DNA from: Planctomycetota bacterium
GTDB lineage: Bacteria > Planctomycetota > Planctomycetia > Pirellulales > Pirellulaceae
NCBI GenBank assembly: GCA_026692865.1
Contig: JAPLNI010000021.1
Coordinates: 1-58,480, forward strand
Direction of reading: 5' to 3'
DNA: 58,480 nt
Below are positions 43,785 through 53,559 of this stretch, piece after piece. Each line of letters starts with the position of its first letter. The first letter of the stretch is position 1. A program made the translations under genes and the position numbers. The notes beneath the pieces are model-generated. The model was given only the letters and a program-made list of their open reading frames with translations, was not told the DNA's origin and searched no databases.

Positions 43785-45092
43785 ATGATGAAGTGCTTAG
43801 GCAATCCCGTTGGTCGTCGTGGCTTTCTTTCCGTTGGTGCCCTTGGTGGTCTCGGACTTTCGCTCGGTGATTTTTTCCGGATGGAGGCTGCTCGTGCCGA
43901 TCAGAAGCACTACGACTTCATCGACGCCAAGGCTGAAAGCGTCATCCATATTTACCTTCCCGGCGGGATGGCTCATCAAGAATCATTCGACCCCAAGCCC
44001 TACAGCCCGATCGAATTCCGCGGCGAAATGGGCACGATAAAAACGAAGACTGGCGATATCTTCAGCGAAACTCTTCCACGGTTGGCATCGATCAACGACA
44101 AATTCACCGTGATTCGAAGTATGACGCACGGCGAAGCGGCTCACGAACGTGGGACGCACAACATGTTTACCGGTTACAAGCCATCGCCAGCGTTGATTTT
44201 TCCTAGTTTCGGTTCTGTCGTCAGTCACGAGTATGGCTCGCGTAACAATCTTCCACCCTACGTTGCCATTCCGAATGTTGCGAATGAATTTGGTGGAAGC
44301 GGCTACCTGAGTTCTTCCTACGGTCCATTCAGTCTTGGTGCGGACCCAGCCAACACCGGCTTCAAGGTTCAAGATTTGAATCTTCCAAACGGTGTCGACA
44401 TGGCTCGCTTTGATCGTCGTCGAACAGCCCTTGAAGCAGTCAACGCACACTTCGCATCGAAGCAAAATTCGGACAACGTCACCGCCATGGATTCGTTCTA
44501 CCAACGAGCGTACAGCTTGCTCAGCAGCGAAAAGGCTCGTGAAGCATTTAACATCGAAGCCGAGGAAGCTGGCTTGCGAGACAAGTATGGTCGCAACACG
44601 GCTGGACAGCGGTTGCTGATGGCTCGTCGTTTGGTAGAAGCAGGCGTTCGCTTTGTTTCGCTAACCTACGGTGGCTGGGACATGCACACTGGAATTACCG
44701 CTGGCTTCCGAAGCGCCATGCCTTCGCTCGATCAAGCCCTTGCAACACTTCTAGAAGATTTGGATTCTCGAGGCCTACTTAAGAGCACTTTGGTTCTCGT
44801 TAGCAGCGAGTTTGGCCGTACCCCGAAGATCAATCCCGAAGCAGGTCGCGATCACTGGCCAAAAGTTTTCAGTGTCATGGTAGCCGGAGGTGGCGTAAAG
44901 GGTGGTCTGGTTTACGGATCATCCGACGCGACTGCTTCCGAACCAGATTCGTACCCAGTGTCCCCTGAAGATTTGGCAACCACGATGTACCACTTGCTGG
45001 GCATTGTCGCTGATAAGGAATTGATGGCACCAGGCGACCGCCCAGTTGAGATCTGCGATGGCGGAAAACTCATCGACGGTATCCTCGCTTAG
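43785..45092 (+). CDS. DUF1501 domain protein, Tat-exported
   Basis: 435 residues, with two adjacent ATGs; the second (43788) is better spaced from GGAG. The N-terminus GRRGFLSVGALGGLGLSLGD is a twin-arginine signal. The DUF1501 fold, distantly related to alkaline phosphatase/sulfatase proteins, is shown by VIHIYLPGGMAHQESFDPKP, SMTHGEAAHERGTHNMFTGY, RFVSLTYGGWDMHTGI and LVSSEFGRTPKINPEAGRDH, followed by WPKVFSVMVAGGG. The His/Asp-rich motifs could bind metal. It leads an operon with the PPC, DUF1549/1553 and PSCyt1-WD40 genes, an arrangement repeated across planctomycete genomes. The function is unknown; an extracellular complex is assumed. Confidence 0.92.
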   Translation: MMKCLGNPVGRRGFLSVGALGGLGLSLGDFFRMEAARADQKHYDFIDAKAESVIHIYLPGGMAHQESFDPKPYSPIEFRGEMGTIKTKTGDIFSETLPRLASINDKFTVIRSMTHGEAAHERGTHNMFTGYKPSPALIFPSFGSVVSHEYGSRNNLPPYVAIPNVANEFGGSGYLSSSYGPFSLGADPANTGFKVQDLNLPNGVDMARFDRRRTALEAVNAHFASKQNSDNVTAMDSFYQRAYSLLSSEKAREAFNIEAEEAGLRDKYGRNTAGQRLLMARRLVEAGVRFVSLTYGGWDMHTGITAGFRSAMPSLDQALATLLEDLDSRGLLKSTLVLVSSEFGRTPKINPEAGRDHWPKVFSVMVAGGGVKGGLVYGSSDATASEPDSYPVSPEDLATTMYHLLGIVADKELMAPGDRPVEICDGGKLIDGILA

Positions 45093-45164
45093 TTCCCACC
45101 GACAAGCCGGGTTAATGAAGCTAACCATGGGGTTCGATTTTGCAAAGATTTGCCAGATCATAGC

Positions 45165-45189
45165 ACCCGAAGCTAGCGCCTATGGCTCA
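45165..45189 (-). repeat. single arm of the TGAGCC..GGGT palindromic repeat
   Basis: On the minus strand it reads TGAGCCATAGGCGCTAGCTT and ends GGGT. It lies in the 166-base gap before the PPC gene with no partner arm nearby. The reading frame of the PPC gene stays open through it, but the signal peptide places the real start after it. Confidence 0.75.
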
Positions 45190-45258
45190 GCAACAACGCC
45201 TGTTTCATCACCCCACCTCCAAGCTCCCCCCTCCGCGATTTTCACGAGAAGTCCTACC

Positions 45259-47730
45259 ATGCCAAGCAATACTCGAACCCATAAGAGTCTGCTTCAAAAG
45301 CAGACCTTCATTCAAACATTGTTGTTCGTGATTTGTTGTCTCTCGACCAATCTCGCTTTCGCAGCCAAGCCACAGGTGAGGCTCGTTAGCCCGCCAGGTC
45401 TGCAACGCGGAACAAGCGCGGAAATCGATTTGACTGGGACACGAATCGGAGATGCAAAACAGCTTCTGTTTTACACCCCAGGTATGGAAGCTACTTCCAT
45501 TACCAAGGTCGACGACAATAAAATCAAAGTCATGGTAACCTCCGCAGCAGATGCGGCATGCGAGCTTCACGCGTTCCGAGTCATCACGTCGACCGGTATC
45601 AGCAACCTTCGTTACCTGGGTGTGTCACCATTCCCAACAGTTACGGAAGCGGAACCTAACAATGACTTCAAGGCACCTCAAGTCATTCCAATGGCGTCGA
45701 CCGTCAACGGTGTTGTCCAAACAGAAGATGTTGATTACTACGCTGTCGATGTTTCTAAGGGAACGTTAGTCACGGTAGAGCTAGAAGGTCTTCGCCATGC
45801 GTATTTGAACAACTTCTTTGATCCGTTCGTGGCAATTTTGGACTCGAATCGTTTTGAACTTGCAAGAAGCGACGACGCTTCACTACTCCAGCAAGATTGT
45901 GTTTGCTCGGTGGAAGCACCGGAAGATGGCCGATATTGGATCGAAGTTCGCGAAAGTAGCTTTGGCGGAACCAACGAATCACTTTATCGGTTGCACGTTG
46001 GCTCTTTTGCGAGACCGCTCGCCATCATCCCAAGTGGTGGACAGCCTGGGAAACCGATCGAAACAACAGTGATCGATGCCTTAGGAAAAGCTTGGCAACA
46101 AACGCTGACTCTTCCTGCTGCGAATGCGAGTCGACACGGAGTCTGGGCTGCTCGCGATGGTCATGAGCTTCCCTCGCCAAATTTGATTCGTGTCAACGAT
46201 ATGGACAATGTGATTGAGACTGAACCGAATCTCGATTACAAGACCCAGCCCGTTCATGACAAGTTCCCAGTTGCTTTCAATGGCTCGTTGCAAGTTCCTG
46301 GCGATCGAGATTTTTTTGTGTTCTCAGCCAAAAAAGATCAGCAACTCGACATCCGTGTGTACGGTCGTAACACCTTGCGTTCGCCAATCGATGCCGTCAT
46401 CGGCGTGGTGAAAATGGATGGAAAAAATGTTGTCGGAGCCGATGACACTGGTGGTCCTGATTCCACAGTCGCTTTCAAAGCTCCCGAAGATGGCAACTAC
46501 GCAATTAGCATTCGGGATCACTTAGAAAACGGTGGTCCTCACTATGCTTACCGCGTGGAAGTGACACCGCAATCTCCTGCTGTTGAAGTCACTGTAGCCG
46601 AACAAGAACGATACGTTTCTCAAACGGTCGAAGTACCTCGCGGAGGCCGAATGGCTTTCGAAGTGAATCTTGCTCGCAAAGCCGTCGCAGGCGAGGGACG
46701 CGTTGTTATTCCTGACTTGCCCGAAGGTATGACGCAATCGGAAGCGGCTGTTCCCGCTGATTTGAACTCGGTCTCGGTGATACTTCACGCGAAAGACGAT
46801 TCCGCAAACATAGGCAAACTTGTAGACCTTACCGCAAGCGTCTCTGCTAACCCTGAAACCAAAGTTGTTGGACATTTAACGCAACGCACTCAGATTATTC
46901 GAGGGCAAAACAACGTCGACGTTTGGGGACACGTAGCAGATCGGCTGACTGTTGCGATCGTTGATCCAATACCTTTCGACATTGTCGTCGAACAGCCCAA
47001 GGTCCCGATCGTCCGCAATGGAACGCTTCCTTTGAAGGTACGAGCAGTTCGTAAGGATGGCTTCAACAAACCGATCCAGCTTCGCCTGCTGACAAAGCCG
47101 CCTGGAATTGCTGCTTCAGGATCGATCTCGATCGCAGGTGATAAGACCGAGGCCGAGATCCCGTTAACCGCAAACAGTAGCGCGGCAATGAAAACTTGGC
47201 CTATTACCGTGATTGCATCTTCAGAATCTGGTTTTGGAACAGTACAAATTGCCTCAGAGTTTATCATGCTTGAAGTCGCCGATAAGCTGTTCGACTTCAA
47301 GTTTAACAAAACGATGGTCGAGCAAGGTAAGCCCGCAAAAATTGCTGTTGAAGTTGCACTCAAACGACCAAGCGAAGGGACCGTCGAGGTAGAACTGCTG
47401 GGTATTCCGCCTGGAACAACCGTCTCGGCACCCAAGCAAACGGTCACAGGCGAAACGGCTCAATTAGTTTACCAAATGGACATCGCGGCCGATGCCAAGC
47501 CCGGTAACCACAAGACTATCGTCTGTCGCGGAACAGTATCGAATGACAAGGGAGTTATCTCTCAGACGAACGGAACCATCGAAATACAAATCGATGTTCC
47601 TCTACCGGCGCCTGCAGCCAAACCTGTCACCGTGGCCGCCGCAGCAGCACCGGCTCAAGCCGCACCGGCAGTCGAAAAACCGATGACTCGAGTCGAACAG
47701 TTGCGAAAACTACGCGAGGAGAACAAGTAA
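45259..47730 (+). CDS. exported PPC-domain protein of the DUF1501 operon
   Basis: 823 residues from ATG 45259, where a signal peptide begins (FIQTLLFVICCLSTNLAFAA); the frame is open upstream to 45046 but without a better start. An N-terminal Ig/TIG-like domain (VRLVSPPGLQRGTSAEIDLT) is followed by two bacterial pre-peptidase C-terminal domains marked by EAEPNNDFKAPQVIP...DVDYYAVDVSKG and ETEPNLDYKTQPVHD...DRDFFVFSAKKDQ. Beta-rich modules fill the rest, and an Ala/Pro tail ends the protein. PPC domains bind extracellular proteins or polymers; no enzyme domain is present. It abuts the next gene directly (TAA then ATG), so the two are cotranscribed. Confidence 0.87.
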   Translation: MPSNTRTHKSLLQKQTFIQTLLFVICCLSTNLAFAAKPQVRLVSPPGLQRGTSAEIDLTGTRIGDAKQLLFYTPGMEATSITKVDDNKIKVMVTSAADAACELHAFRVITSTGISNLRYLGVSPFPTVTEAEPNNDFKAPQVIPMASTVNGVVQTEDVDYYAVDVSKGTLVTVELEGLRHAYLNNFFDPFVAILDSNRFELARSDDASLLQQDCVCSVEAPEDGRYWIEVRESSFGGTNESLYRLHVGSFARPLAIIPSGGQPGKPIETTVIDALGKAWQQTLTLPAANASRHGVWAARDGHELPSPNLIRVNDMDNVIETEPNLDYKTQPVHDKFPVAFNGSLQVPGDRDFFVFSAKKDQQLDIRVYGRNTLRSPIDAVIGVVKMDGKNVVGADDTGGPDSTVAFKAPEDGNYAISIRDHLENGGPHYAYRVEVTPQSPAVEVTVAEQERYVSQTVEVPRGGRMAFEVNLARKAVAGEGRVVIPDLPEGMTQSEAAVPADLNSVSVILHAKDDSANIGKLVDLTASVSANPETKVVGHLTQRTQIIRGQNNVDVWGHVADRLTVAIVDPIPFDIVVEQPKVPIVRNGTLPLKVRAVRKDGFNKPIQLRLLTKPPGIAASGSISIAGDKTEAEIPLTANSSAAMKTWPITVIASSESGFGTVQIASEFIMLEVADKLFDFKFNKTMVEQGKPAKIAVEVALKRPSEGTVEVELLGIPPGTTVSAPKQTVTGETAQLVYQMDIAADAKPGNHKTIVCRGTVSNDKGVISQTNGTIEIQIDVPLPAPAAKPVTVAAAAAPAQAAPAVEKPMTRVEQLRKLREENK

Positions 47731-50247
47731 ATGAGATACACCAAGAAGTTTGAATCTCGTCCTAATCGGCGAAACATTTTTGTGAGCATCAGTGTGTTAT
47801 GCGCTCTTGCCTCCAATACCTTCGCGGTCGATGCTGCACCGACAAAAGCAGAGCCTACGCCCGTAGCGGTTGCTCCAGCGAATGCAGATGCTCTGCCTTG
47901 GGAATCGCTCGCGATTTATCCCCCTGAGATTTATCTTGCCACTGACGTTGACTTGCAGCATGTAATCGCGGTAGCGACACGCAAAGATGGAATCACCAAG
48001 GACGTTACCAAAGAAGTCGAATTCGTTATCGACGATACAAAGCTCGTCTCCTGGAACGAACACACACTTCGTCCACTCGCCGATGGTAAGACACAACTAA
48101 CTGCGAAGTGGAACGGCATGACCGCTTCCAGTTCAATCGCTGTTAGCCAAGCGACCATTCATCGCGATGTTAGTTTCACCCAAGATGTGATGCCGATATT
48201 GACTCGAGCCAGTTGCAATACGGGTTCTTGTCACGGTGCTGCACGTGGTAAAGACGGCTTCCGCATGAGCCTTTTCGGATTTGACCCGAAGGGCGATTAC
48301 AATCGAATCACCCATGAAATTGGGATTCGACGAATCAATCTAGCGGTTCCAGACCAAAGCCTTATGCTCTTGAAAGCAACTGGCGCGGTCCAGCATAGTG
48401 GCGGCAAACGAATTGAACCAGGCAGCCAGCACTATAAGACGCTTCTCGCATGGCTCCAGGCCGGTGCCAAGATGGATGCGACAACGCCTCCCAAAGTGGA
48501 TAGCGTCGACCTGTTTCCAAAGCAAGCAGTACTCGAAGGAGAAGGTTCCAAACAGCAGCTAGTTATCGTCGCGAACTATTCCGATGGAACGACTCGCGAC
48601 ATTTCAGATTTGGCAGCCTTTACGACCAACAATGAACGCTCGGGAGCGGTCACTCCTGACGCGGTCATTACCAGCGGCGTTCGAGGTGAAGCATTCGTAA
48701 TGGCTCGGTTCGATACACATACCGTCGGAACACAAGTGCTCGCGCTTCCGGCTGGAATCGACTACAAAGCTCCGCCACCTAGCGGCAACTATATCGACGA
48801 AATGGTCGCCACGAAACTTGAAAAGCTTCGAGTGATGCCAAGTGGTTTATGCAGCGATGAAGAGTTTATTCGGCGTGCCACGATCGACATTGCGGGCTGC
48901 CTTCCTACAGAGGAAGAATACAACGAATTCATGTCGGAGATGGCTCCCGACAAGCGAAAAATGCTGGTCGAAAAGCTTCTTGATCGAAAAGAGTTTAGCG
49001 AAATATGGGCCATGAAATGGGCCGATCTGCTGATGATCAAGAGCAATAACCAAGTTAGCTACAAGGCGACCTTCCTTTATAACAGTTGGCTCACAAATCG
49101 AATCGCAGCGAACGAACCGATTGATAAAATCTTCCGAGACATGCTCGCTTCCAACGGCGGTGTATTCGATAATCCTGCAACGAATTTTTACCAAGTTGAA
49201 TTAGACAGGCTCAAGCTATCCGAGAACGTAGCTCAAGTCTTCATGGGTATTCGAACGCAATGTGCGCAGTGCCATAACCACCCTTTCGATCGCTGGACAA
49301 TGGATGACTATTACGGGTTCGCAGCGTTCTTCTCGCAAATCGGTCGCAAGCAAGGCGAAGACTATCGTCAAACAATTGTCTTCAACAGTGGCGGAGGCGA
49401 GACCAAGCACCCGATCGGCGGTGCTAACGTAGCTCCAAAGTTCCTTGGAGGCGCAACACCTGATGTTAAAGACAAAGATCGGCGCGCGGTCGTCGCTGAT
49501 TGGATCACCAGCCCTGATAACCCTTACTTCGCAACCAGTGTAGCTAATCGCGTTTGGGCTCACTTTACTGGCGTCGGCATTGTGTCACCAGTCGATGATT
49601 TCCGCGTCAGCAATCCTGCCTCCAACCCAGAACTGCTTGAAACGCTCGCAGAGAAACTTCGTAGTTATGACTTCGATTTCAAGCGACTTGTTGCAGATAT
49701 TTGTAACTCGGAAACTTATCAACGTAGCTCTTCGACGAATGATTCGAACGAAACGGATCTCCGAAACTACTCGCACTCTTATGTCCGACGTATCCCAGCC
49801 GAGTCGATGATGGATTGTATTTCACAAGCCACTCAAACTAAGGACAAGTTCAAGGGACTACCGGTTGGAGCTCGTGCAGTTCAAATAGCCGATGGTTCGA
49901 CGAATAACTATTTCTTAAGAACATTTGGTCGTTCGCCACGAGTGACCGTATGTGCCTGCGAAGCTACTACTGATCCTTCGCTCTCTCAAGCATTGCATCT
50001 CGTAAACGGTGATAGTACCGGCGGGAAAATTGCGCAGGGTAACCTTGTCAAGCAATGGTTAGGAGAAGGACTCGATACCAATCAAGTGCTCGACAAGATT
50101 TTCATTCGAACCGTTGCACGAAAGCCAACCGATCAAGAGCGAGCCTCGCTGGCGAAGTTGGTCGCTGAGTCATCGAATGTTCAGCAGGGACTAGAAGATG
50201 CGTTCTGGGCAGCGCTCAATAGTCGCGAGTTCATTTTCAATCATTAA
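47731..50247 (+). CDS. DUF1549/DUF1553 planctomycete cytochrome with Ig-like domain
   Basis: 838 residues starting immediately after the PPC stop codon. A signal region (NIFVSISVLCALASNTFAVD) is followed by an Ig-like group 2 domain (residues ~60-135). The first heme-type motif is CNTGSCH (162-168), a CX4CH spacing, in the usual setting GAARGKDGFRMSLFGFDP. Another Ig-like stretch precedes DUF1549 (EMVATKLEKLRVMPSGLCSD...). A classical CAQCH (511-515) lies in RTQCAQCHNHPFDRWT. DUF1553 (FATSVANRVWAHFTG ... AESMMDCISQATQ) ends the protein. Such proteins are exported and may carry covalent heme. Their redox partner is unknown; operon context ties it to DUF1501. Confidence 0.92.
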   Translation: MRYTKKFESRPNRRNIFVSISVLCALASNTFAVDAAPTKAEPTPVAVAPANADALPWESLAIYPPEIYLATDVDLQHVIAVATRKDGITKDVTKEVEFVIDDTKLVSWNEHTLRPLADGKTQLTAKWNGMTASSSIAVSQATIHRDVSFTQDVMPILTRASCNTGSCHGAARGKDGFRMSLFGFDPKGDYNRITHEIGIRRINLAVPDQSLMLLKATGAVQHSGGKRIEPGSQHYKTLLAWLQAGAKMDATTPPKVDSVDLFPKQAVLEGEGSKQQLVIVANYSDGTTRDISDLAAFTTNNERSGAVTPDAVITSGVRGEAFVMARFDTHTVGTQVLALPAGIDYKAPPPSGNYIDEMVATKLEKLRVMPSGLCSDEEFIRRATIDIAGCLPTEEEYNEFMSEMAPDKRKMLVEKLLDRKEFSEIWAMKWADLLMIKSNNQVSYKATFLYNSWLTNRIAANEPIDKIFRDMLASNGGVFDNPATNFYQVELDRLKLSENVAQVFMGIRTQCAQCHNHPFDRWTMDDYYGFAAFFSQIGRKQGEDYRQTIVFNSGGGETKHPIGGANVAPKFLGGATPDVKDKDRRAVVADWITSPDNPYFATSVANRVWAHFTGVGIVSPVDDFRVSNPASNPELLETLAEKLRSYDFDFKRLVADICNSETYQRSSSTNDSNETDLRNYSHSYVRRIPAESMMDCISQATQTKDKFKGLPVGARAVQIADGSTNNYFLRTFGRSPRVTVCACEATTDPSLSQALHLVNGDSTGGKIAQGNLVKQWLGEGLDTNQVLDKIFIRTVARKPTDQERASLAKLVAESSNVQQGLEDAFWAALNSREFIFNH

Positions 50248-50278
50248 TCCCACCTTGAGTTGCCCCGCCAATCAAACC

Positions 50279-52609
50279 ATGCGTTACTTCCTCTGTTTGC
50301 TGTTTGTAGTTTTACTCGGAATATCTCCTCGATTGACTCTTGGAGATGCTTTGCCTGAGAAGGTTACCTACGACGACCATATCAAGCCGATTTTTCGCGA
50401 GCACTGCCTCTCGTGTCACAATTCCAATGATAAGAAAAGTGGCCTTGCTCTCGACACTTACGTAGCGTGCATCGCAGGTGGCTCGGGTGGTGAATGCCTT
50501 ATCGAAGGTGATATCGATTCGTCGCGACTTTGGGCGTTGACCGCGCACGTCGAACAGCCGACGATGCCTCCCAATCAAGATAAAATCGCCGATCCAAAAC
50601 TTGCATTGATCAAGCGTTGGATTGAGCAAGGCATGCCCGAGAACACCGGCTCAACGATCAAAAAGCCAAAGGTCAATTTGGCTGCGATGGGTACAGTTAC
50701 TGCAGGTCGTCCTGAGGGTGCACCTCCGATGCCTGAAACCGCTCTGAAGCAAACCACTCTGTTCACAGAACGTGCCGCATCGATTGCGGCGATGGCTGCT
50801 TCTCCTTGGTCACCCTTGGTTGCACTTGGTGGCCAAAATCAAGTCGTTCTTTATCACACTGAAACGGGCGAATTGCTGGGCGTTCTTCCGTTTCCTGAGG
50901 GCGAGCCGCACTCCATAACCTTCAGTCGCGACGGTCGTTCAGTCCTAGTCGGTGGCGGCAAGCACTCGCAATCGGGCTACGCAGTTTTGTATGACATAAA
51001 GACAGGAAATCGTATCACCCGAGTTGGCGACGAACTGGATATCGTTCTTGCGTCGGATCTCAGCGATGACAACTCCAAGATTGCATTAGCTGGACCGCAA
51101 AAGATTGTTCGTATCTACGACACAGCCACCGGTCAACTTCTACACGAGTTGAAACGCCACACAGATTGGATCTACGCGCTTCGATTTAGTCCGGATGGAC
51201 TGCTCCTAGCGACAGGTGATCGAAGCAACGGACTTTTTGTTTGGGAGACCGACACTGGTCGTTTCTATTTAGATCTGCTTGGTCACAAGAATGAAATTAG
51301 ATCATTGGCTTGGAGACCAGATTCATCGGCTTTGATTAGCGGATCGATGGATGGGACTATAAAACTTTGGGAGATGGTCGAGGGCAAAGTGACTAAATCT
51401 TGGGACGCTCATGGTGGCGGTGTAAATGCGGTTGCATCATGCAACGACGGAACCATCGTTTCCACCGGTAAAGACCAACAAGTCAAGGTCTGGGACGTTT
51501 CAGGAAACGCAGCCGGTGCGATGCCTGCCCTTGCCGAACAAGGATTGGAAGTCGCTGTCTCGGTCGACAGCAAACATATCATCGCCGGCGATTGGGCCGG
51601 AAACGTACGGGTTTGGGAGCGAGCCAAACCAACTAACGAGAAGCAACTGCGATCGAATCCGCTAACGCTCCAAATGATGATTGCTTCTGCCGAACAAAGT
51701 GTTGGCGAAGCGAAAAAATTAGCAGACCAAGCCAAGAGTGACTCGGATGCAAAACAAGCTCAAGTCACAACCATGCAAACAGAACTTGGCAAGGTCGAGG
51801 CGGAGATCGTTGCGATGTCCGCAAAAATCGAGTCGAACCAAGCGCGGACAAACCAAGAAAAAGTAGCTTCCGAACGAGACGTGGCTCTGATTAAACAATT
51901 GAAGCAGGCCATCGCCGCCGACCAGGCGATAGCGGACGAGAAAGCAAAGTTGATCGCGGCTGCAAAGGAAGCTCAATCAGACGTGGTTGCCCTTGAAAGT
52001 GAACGAAACAGCCTAGTCAAAAAACTGACCGATCAACAAACGCTTGTGACATCTGCTGATCAGCAGCAAGTATTGCGAAAGAAATCGATCGAGGCGCTAG
52101 CAGCTCAAAGTGCTGATCTCGCAGCACAAAAAGTGAAAAAGCAAGCAGCCATCACGGACATGCAAGCCAAGCTTAAAGTTCTGACTGCAGCTTACACTGC
52201 ATCGAAGGCAAAAACCGATGCAGCCGCAAGCCAACTCGCAAACGCCACAGCAGTACTCGAGAAGAACAAATCTTCGCTAGTCGCATTTGAAACAGCGATG
52301 AACGGTTGGAAGCAAAAGCGAGCTGCACTTCAAGGCCAAAGTCAACAACTGGCCGCAACAAAAGCAAAGTCTCAGTCCGAGGCGGATGCAAAGCAAGCGA
52401 CTTATACTGCAATTGTCACCAAGATCGCCGGCCTTCAGAAACAAATCGATGAACTGAAGCAGCTTGTTGATTCGGAGAGCCAAGTTCGCACAACGACAGA
52501 AGCCGAACTCAACGCCCAAAAGGGAGCGATTCAAACTCTTCAGAATCAAATCGATCAAGCAGCATTTGATGACAAGTCAATTGAAGAGATGATTTCATCA
52601 TATCGCTAA
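50279..52609 (+). CDS. PSCyt1 cytochrome, WD40 propeller and coiled-coil protein
   Basis: 776 residues from ATG 50279, at a signal peptide (MRYFLCLLFVVLLGISPRLT); an upstream in-frame start at 50198 would overlap the previous gene. The PSCyt1 domain has the heme motif CLSCH (43-47) in FREHCLSCHNSNDKKSG and the closing LIKRWIEQGMP. About six WD40 repeats (residues ~160-455) follow, for example HKNEIRSLAWRPDSSALISG and SMDGTIKLWEMVEG. The last ~310 residues are a long coiled coil rich in Ala, Gln, Lys and Glu. The whole would be a periplasmic heme-bearing scaffold; this is inference. It is the last gene of the operon. Confidence 0.9.
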   Translation: MRYFLCLLFVVLLGISPRLTLGDALPEKVTYDDHIKPIFREHCLSCHNSNDKKSGLALDTYVACIAGGSGGECLIEGDIDSSRLWALTAHVEQPTMPPNQDKIADPKLALIKRWIEQGMPENTGSTIKKPKVNLAAMGTVTAGRPEGAPPMPETALKQTTLFTERAASIAAMAASPWSPLVALGGQNQVVLYHTETGELLGVLPFPEGEPHSITFSRDGRSVLVGGGKHSQSGYAVLYDIKTGNRITRVGDELDIVLASDLSDDNSKIALAGPQKIVRIYDTATGQLLHELKRHTDWIYALRFSPDGLLLATGDRSNGLFVWETDTGRFYLDLLGHKNEIRSLAWRPDSSALISGSMDGTIKLWEMVEGKVTKSWDAHGGGVNAVASCNDGTIVSTGKDQQVKVWDVSGNAAGAMPALAEQGLEVAVSVDSKHIIAGDWAGNVRVWERAKPTNEKQLRSNPLTLQMMIASAEQSVGEAKKLADQAKSDSDAKQAQVTTMQTELGKVEAEIVAMSAKIESNQARTNQEKVASERDVALIKQLKQAIAADQAIADEKAKLIAAAKEAQSDVVALESERNSLVKKLTDQQTLVTSADQQQVLRKKSIEALAAQSADLAAQKVKKQAAITDMQAKLKVLTAAYTASKAKTDAAASQLANATAVLEKNKSSLVAFETAMNGWKQKRAALQGQSQQLAATKAKSQSEADAKQATYTAIVTKIAGLQKQIDELKQLVDSESQVRTTTEAELNAQKGAIQTLQNQIDQAAFDDKSIEEMISSYR

Positions 52610-52614
52610 GCGTT

Positions 52615-52700
52615 CCTGAGCCGCCGGCGTTAGCCGCGTTAGTGGACGTTGCGTCACAAGCGCATGGTTAATCGACACCCGTGGCTAACGCCATCTCAGG
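52615..52700. repeat. palindromic repeat pair, diverged member of the TGAGCC..GGGT family
   Basis: Arms CCTGAGCCGCCGGCGTTAGC (52615 onward) and, on the minus strand, CCTGAGATGGCGTTAGCCAC (ending at 52677 with GGGT) face each other across ~35 bases. It lies just after the PSCyt1-WD40 stop codon and before the convergent FkbM gene; it may also act as a terminator. Confidence 0.7.
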
Positions 52701-52727
52701 TTTTATCCGCCCGTTCTGTAACTGTAT

Positions 52728-53516
52728 TCAATTCACGACCTGTGGTACTTCTACTCTGGGCGCGTCGATTTTGTGGTCTATGGATGCATGGATACACAGC
52801 ATGTTCTTCGAGACAATACCGCCGAAAATATTTTGCTCGTTGGCGAAAAAGTTTTTTTGGTTGAACAATGGCGGTGCATGCCAATACATTGCATAACCGA
52901 CTTCATGGAGCGTTGTGATTAACGCGGCTGATCGGTCTTCGCGATCGTTCTCCAGATAAAGAACCGGCTTGAATCGGTCGATCGTCTTTCTCGCTCCAAG
53001 AATCGCTTCTCTCTCCATCCCTTCGATATCCATTTTGATGAAGTGGCAAGCATTCAGTTCAAGGCTATCCACCGTGACAACGGGCACAGCAACTCCTTGC
53101 GTATATGCACCAAGCCCCAGTCCGCCAAAATTATTATCCTTTGTGTAGTCCAACGATGGAACAATCACAGATCCTAAAGTTTCACCGACCGCCTGAAGAT
53201 GGCAATCGACGTTGAGAATACTGTTCAACGCGATGTTCGCGCACAGGTTTTGATAGACAATTCTTTGTGGTTCAAATGCAATGACTCGTCCATTGGGTCC
53301 AACCATTTTAGCGAGAGCTACGGTGTGGGTTCCAATGTTCGCACCAAGTTCCAGAACGGTCCAACCGACTCGAATAAGCTGCCGAAAAACTTCGCACTCT
53401 CCCTCTGAAAACTCCCCATAGAGGTCAAGCGATCTTCCTATGTAAACATCATGCACGTTGAAAAGCATGCGCCCATGACGGCAGTCCTTCAATTCATTCA
53501 TCGGTCGATCCATCAA
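52728..53516 (-). CDS. FkbM family SAM-dependent methyltransferase
   Basis: 262 residues. SAM motif I is TVLELGANIGTHTVALAKMV, then GRVIAFEPQRIVYQNLCANI, which is the diagnostic FkbM text (AFEP, N-A-N-I). SLELNACHFIKMDIEGMERE carries the KxDxEG motif of the family. FkbM enzymes O-methylate sugars or polyketides; the acceptor here is unknown. It is a single gene facing the PSCyt1-WD40 gene, with the peptidase gene 43 bases upstream on the same strand. No signal peptide, so cytoplasmic. Confidence 0.9.
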   Translation of the reverse strand: MMDRPMNELKDCRHGRMLFNVHDVYIGRSLDLYGEFSEGECEVFRQLIRVGWTVLELGANIGTHTVALAKMVGPNGRVIAFEPQRIVYQNLCANIALNSILNVDCHLQAVGETLGSVIVPSLDYTKDNNFGGLGLGAYTQGVAVPVVTVDSLELNACHFIKMDIEGMEREAILGARKTIDRFKPVLYLENDREDRSAALITTLHEVGYAMYWHAPPLFNQKNFFANEQNIFGGIVSKNMLCIHASIDHKIDAPRVEVPQVVN

Positions 53517-53559
53517 TCATATTCCTTGCATTGCACTATTGTCATTTTGCGTCCCAACA

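Noticed and set aside
46890-47447. 185-codon frame antisense to the PPC gene
   Set aside because: Composition is the mirror of the beta-rich coding strand, with no motif or start signal.
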